From: Amblyornis subalaris
Lineage: Eukaryota > Chordata > Aves > Passeriformes > Ptilonorhynchidae
Assembly (NCBI GenBank): GCA_018881555.1
Contig: JACAXG010000109.1
Location: 1,979,251-2,043,250, forward strand
Reading direction: 5' to 3'
DNA length: 64,000 nt
In this document: positions 61,801-64,000 of the stretch, piece by piece
Layout: each line of letters opens with the position of its first letter
How positions within the stretch are numbered: the stretch's first letter is position 1
Made by a program: the position numbers and the translations under genes
Notes under the pieces: generated by a model
What the model was told of the DNA's origin: nothing
Database searches by the model: none
The model's input: only the letters and a program-made list of their open reading frames with translations

Positions 61801-64000
61801 TTGACCTTAATAGTGGTGGAAATGTTACAATTAAATACCTACTTCTGCTTCATAATGTAGCTTTTGATAAAGAATTAGGTCATCAGATTTATTTGAAGTC
61901 TGGATTTATGCATTGCATTTTTATTTCATTCTTGGATGAATCAACTATATCCTATGTAATAACCCTTTGAAATCTCTGAAAGACAGCGATGGAACTTATT
62001 AGAAACTTTCTATTCTAGTGGTATTAGAAATCAAAGGATACTTAAAAGAAATTTTAATAACACAGTAATTAAGAATATTTAGCATTAGTGACAGTCAAAC
62101 CTCATAAGTATTGTTCTTTGAGCTATAATTAGGATGCAGCACCTGACTGGGTGTCTCATGAGATGTGGCTTGCTTTCCATGACATTTCCAGCCTTTCTGG
62201 ATTTTGAAGAAGACAGTCATATTTCCTGTTATTTAAACAGTTCTCTTATTAACTGTTTCATTGGTCTGTTCAGAGCTGTGCCTATAACAGGTAATAGATT
62301 TCTCTTTAACTCAGCCACATCCTCTTATGAGAATGCTGCAGAGCCATCTTATGCATCTTCTGCACACTGTTCTTCAACTGGACAGCAAGGGAGGAGATAC
62401 TTTACCATAAAAATTTCAAAAAGTGTTTCAGCTCTTAGAAGGCACCTTAGTTACCACTCTGAACCGGTCTGCACACACACGCGCACACACACACACACAC
62501 ACGAAGTATTATTACGTTAAGAGTAATTCAAATTTAGCCAAAGACAGAATACTTATTCCAAGTCCTAACATTCCACTCTCTCTGCAGCTGGAACCCTGCA
62601 TACTGCTTAACACAGCAGTGTCGTCTTCTAATGGCAAAAAGTAGAAAACTCCATGCATTAACACAGCGATCCTGACATCAGTGGCAAGTGTGGGCCGAAA
62701 AGGCTCACTGCTCTTTCATTCTGTATGTAGCCTTGAATGTTCCTTCCCAATGCAGCCCTCCAGTACTCCAGCTGTAGTCTTAGACTCCTTCCTCTGTCAG
62801 TGTTCAGCTGGTTTTGCTTCTTCCTTGGCACTAATGATCTAAATGAGACAACATGATTCTTCATGTCATAACAGTGCAACCTTGCCTGCCACCTACTTCC
62901 AGGAATGATGCAGTTACAGAAATTACTTGAGGTTTTTTATTTGTTATTCAGACTTGAAGCCAAACCCTATCACTCATGAGCTGTTGTTAAGTTGCAGAGC
63001 TAAGGCCAAGCATTCATTGAGCCTCCAGTCCTGTATTTATGTGGGTGTTGCCAGCTTTCTCTCCTTAGGGTCTCATCAGCGTCTTTTTTTTTCTTTTCTC
63101 TTGAATCAAAAATGTCATGCTATCTCTTTTGAGCAGACAGGACATTAGTATACGTATTTCCTCACTGGGTATAAAATGTATATATCATGGCATAACGGGT
63201 TGAGCAAGTCTGTTCTTTTTCTCACAACTCTCTTTTGTTTAACTAAACCTTTCCAATTGCCTACATTTGCTTCTTTAATTTTAATTAATACCCCTTAACA
63301 ACCAAATTCTTCATAATATTGCATAATATATATTCTAACTCCAAATGCATATATACTCTCATCCTGTTACTTTTACTATCTTTTATTAATCTTAGAATGA
63401 AAATGCTAAAAGGTAGCGTTTCTGACTTCCTTTACATGCCTGCAATATAAGTAAGGCATCAAATAATTAATCATTGTGCCCTTGGGGAAAACACACTGAC
63501 AGGAAGGCATTTCACAAAATATAGTAATATAGTGGACTCCATTCAAGTCAAGGTAGAAATTTAATACTGTGTATAACTCCAGAGGTGAACTGAAAATAGT
63601 TTGCTTTCCCTAAATCAGAGAACAGTGTTTGGCTAAAGATTAAAGCAGAGAATGAATGGAAATACTGAGGCAAATTGCAACTACAGGTGAGATTCACTGC
63701 ATCTATGGAAAGTCTTAATCTTTCGGCTGCATGTGAAAAGTTGGATAGGTCAAATACATCTCCTGCTGAGAAAGTTGCTGCTAAACCCTAACTGAGCAGC
63801 AATCCATCTCTGTGGACTGAAGTGCTCTGTAAATGAAGAGTCCATGTGGAAGCAGATAGATAAGATGCCAGCAGTTATCATGCAGTAACAGGTAACTAAG
63901 TTCTTGTGCTTTGCAGTAACAATATGACCTGTTATGAACTCCAGGGAGTTTGCTCTGTACATTTCTCTGCCACTCATCACTCTGCCTTCCCACACGTGAA
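58850..64000. other. non-coding spacer
   Basis: AT-rich DNA to the end of the window. The longest frame, 128 codons at 62134-62520, ends in a run of Thr-His/Arg encoded by the CA microsatellite and has no recognised domain. No supported gene or mobile element. Confidence 0.75.
62472..62503. repeat. (CA)n microsatellite
   Basis: CA dinucleotides with one GCG interruption. Confidence 0.95.

Noticed and set aside
62134..62520. 128-codon plus-strand frame as a gene
   Set aside because: Its C-terminus is a translated CA microsatellite and no domain is visible.

Overview
The window looks like non-coding vertebrate DNA, most likely from a bird and probably a songbird. It is AT-rich, carries scattered short microsatellites, and has no open reading frame longer than about 150 codons. 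Its only large organised features are retroviral long terminal repeats (LTRs). Several of these resemble, from memory, LTR families I associate with avian genomes. The bird assignment is an inference from repeat content and needs a repeat-library search. I found no protein-coding gene, tRNA, rRNA or CRISPR array that I can support. The predicted reading frames are short and mostly fall in AT-rich spacer, or are shadows of the GC-richer LTRs.

Layout: 1-5275 is spacer. 5276-6266 is a long plus-strand LTR-like element. 6267-10377 is spacer with tetranucleotide and AT/GT microsatellites and a doubtful decayed coding stretch on the minus strand. 10378-10831 is a complete minus-strand solo LTR with an exact 5-bp target-site duplication (TSD). 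18885-19677 is a plus-strand ERVL-like LTR. 22790-23420 is a minus-strand LTR-like block. 29672-31745 is an LTR-derived composite with degenerate internal modules. 41058-42350 is an ERVL-like LTR split by a second LTR (41342-42090) with an exact 6-bp TSD. 50930-52298 is a cluster: a plus-strand LTR with a duplicated 74-bp U3 module, then a minus-strand LTR whose promoter is split by a third, plus-strand solo LTR (51864-52197). 58528-58849 is a second copy of that last family. Long spacers lie between these blocks.

The main biological content is therefore about eleven LTR insertions, two cases of nesting, and the regulatory motifs they bring (CCAAT/ATTGG boxes, TATA boxes, poly(A) signals, a duplicated U3 module, a conserved leader hairpin). 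There is no gag, pol or env reading frame beside any of them. Those with clean TSDs are solo LTRs left by recombination. The most distinctive signals outside ordinary repeat annotation are a hairpin conserved just downstream of the TATA box in both copies of one LTR family, an 18-bp perfect palindrome with inverted GATA-type sites, several perfect hairpins in spacer DNA, and two hairpins 4.2 kb apart that share the same arm sequence. I did not find a convincing new multi-gene system.
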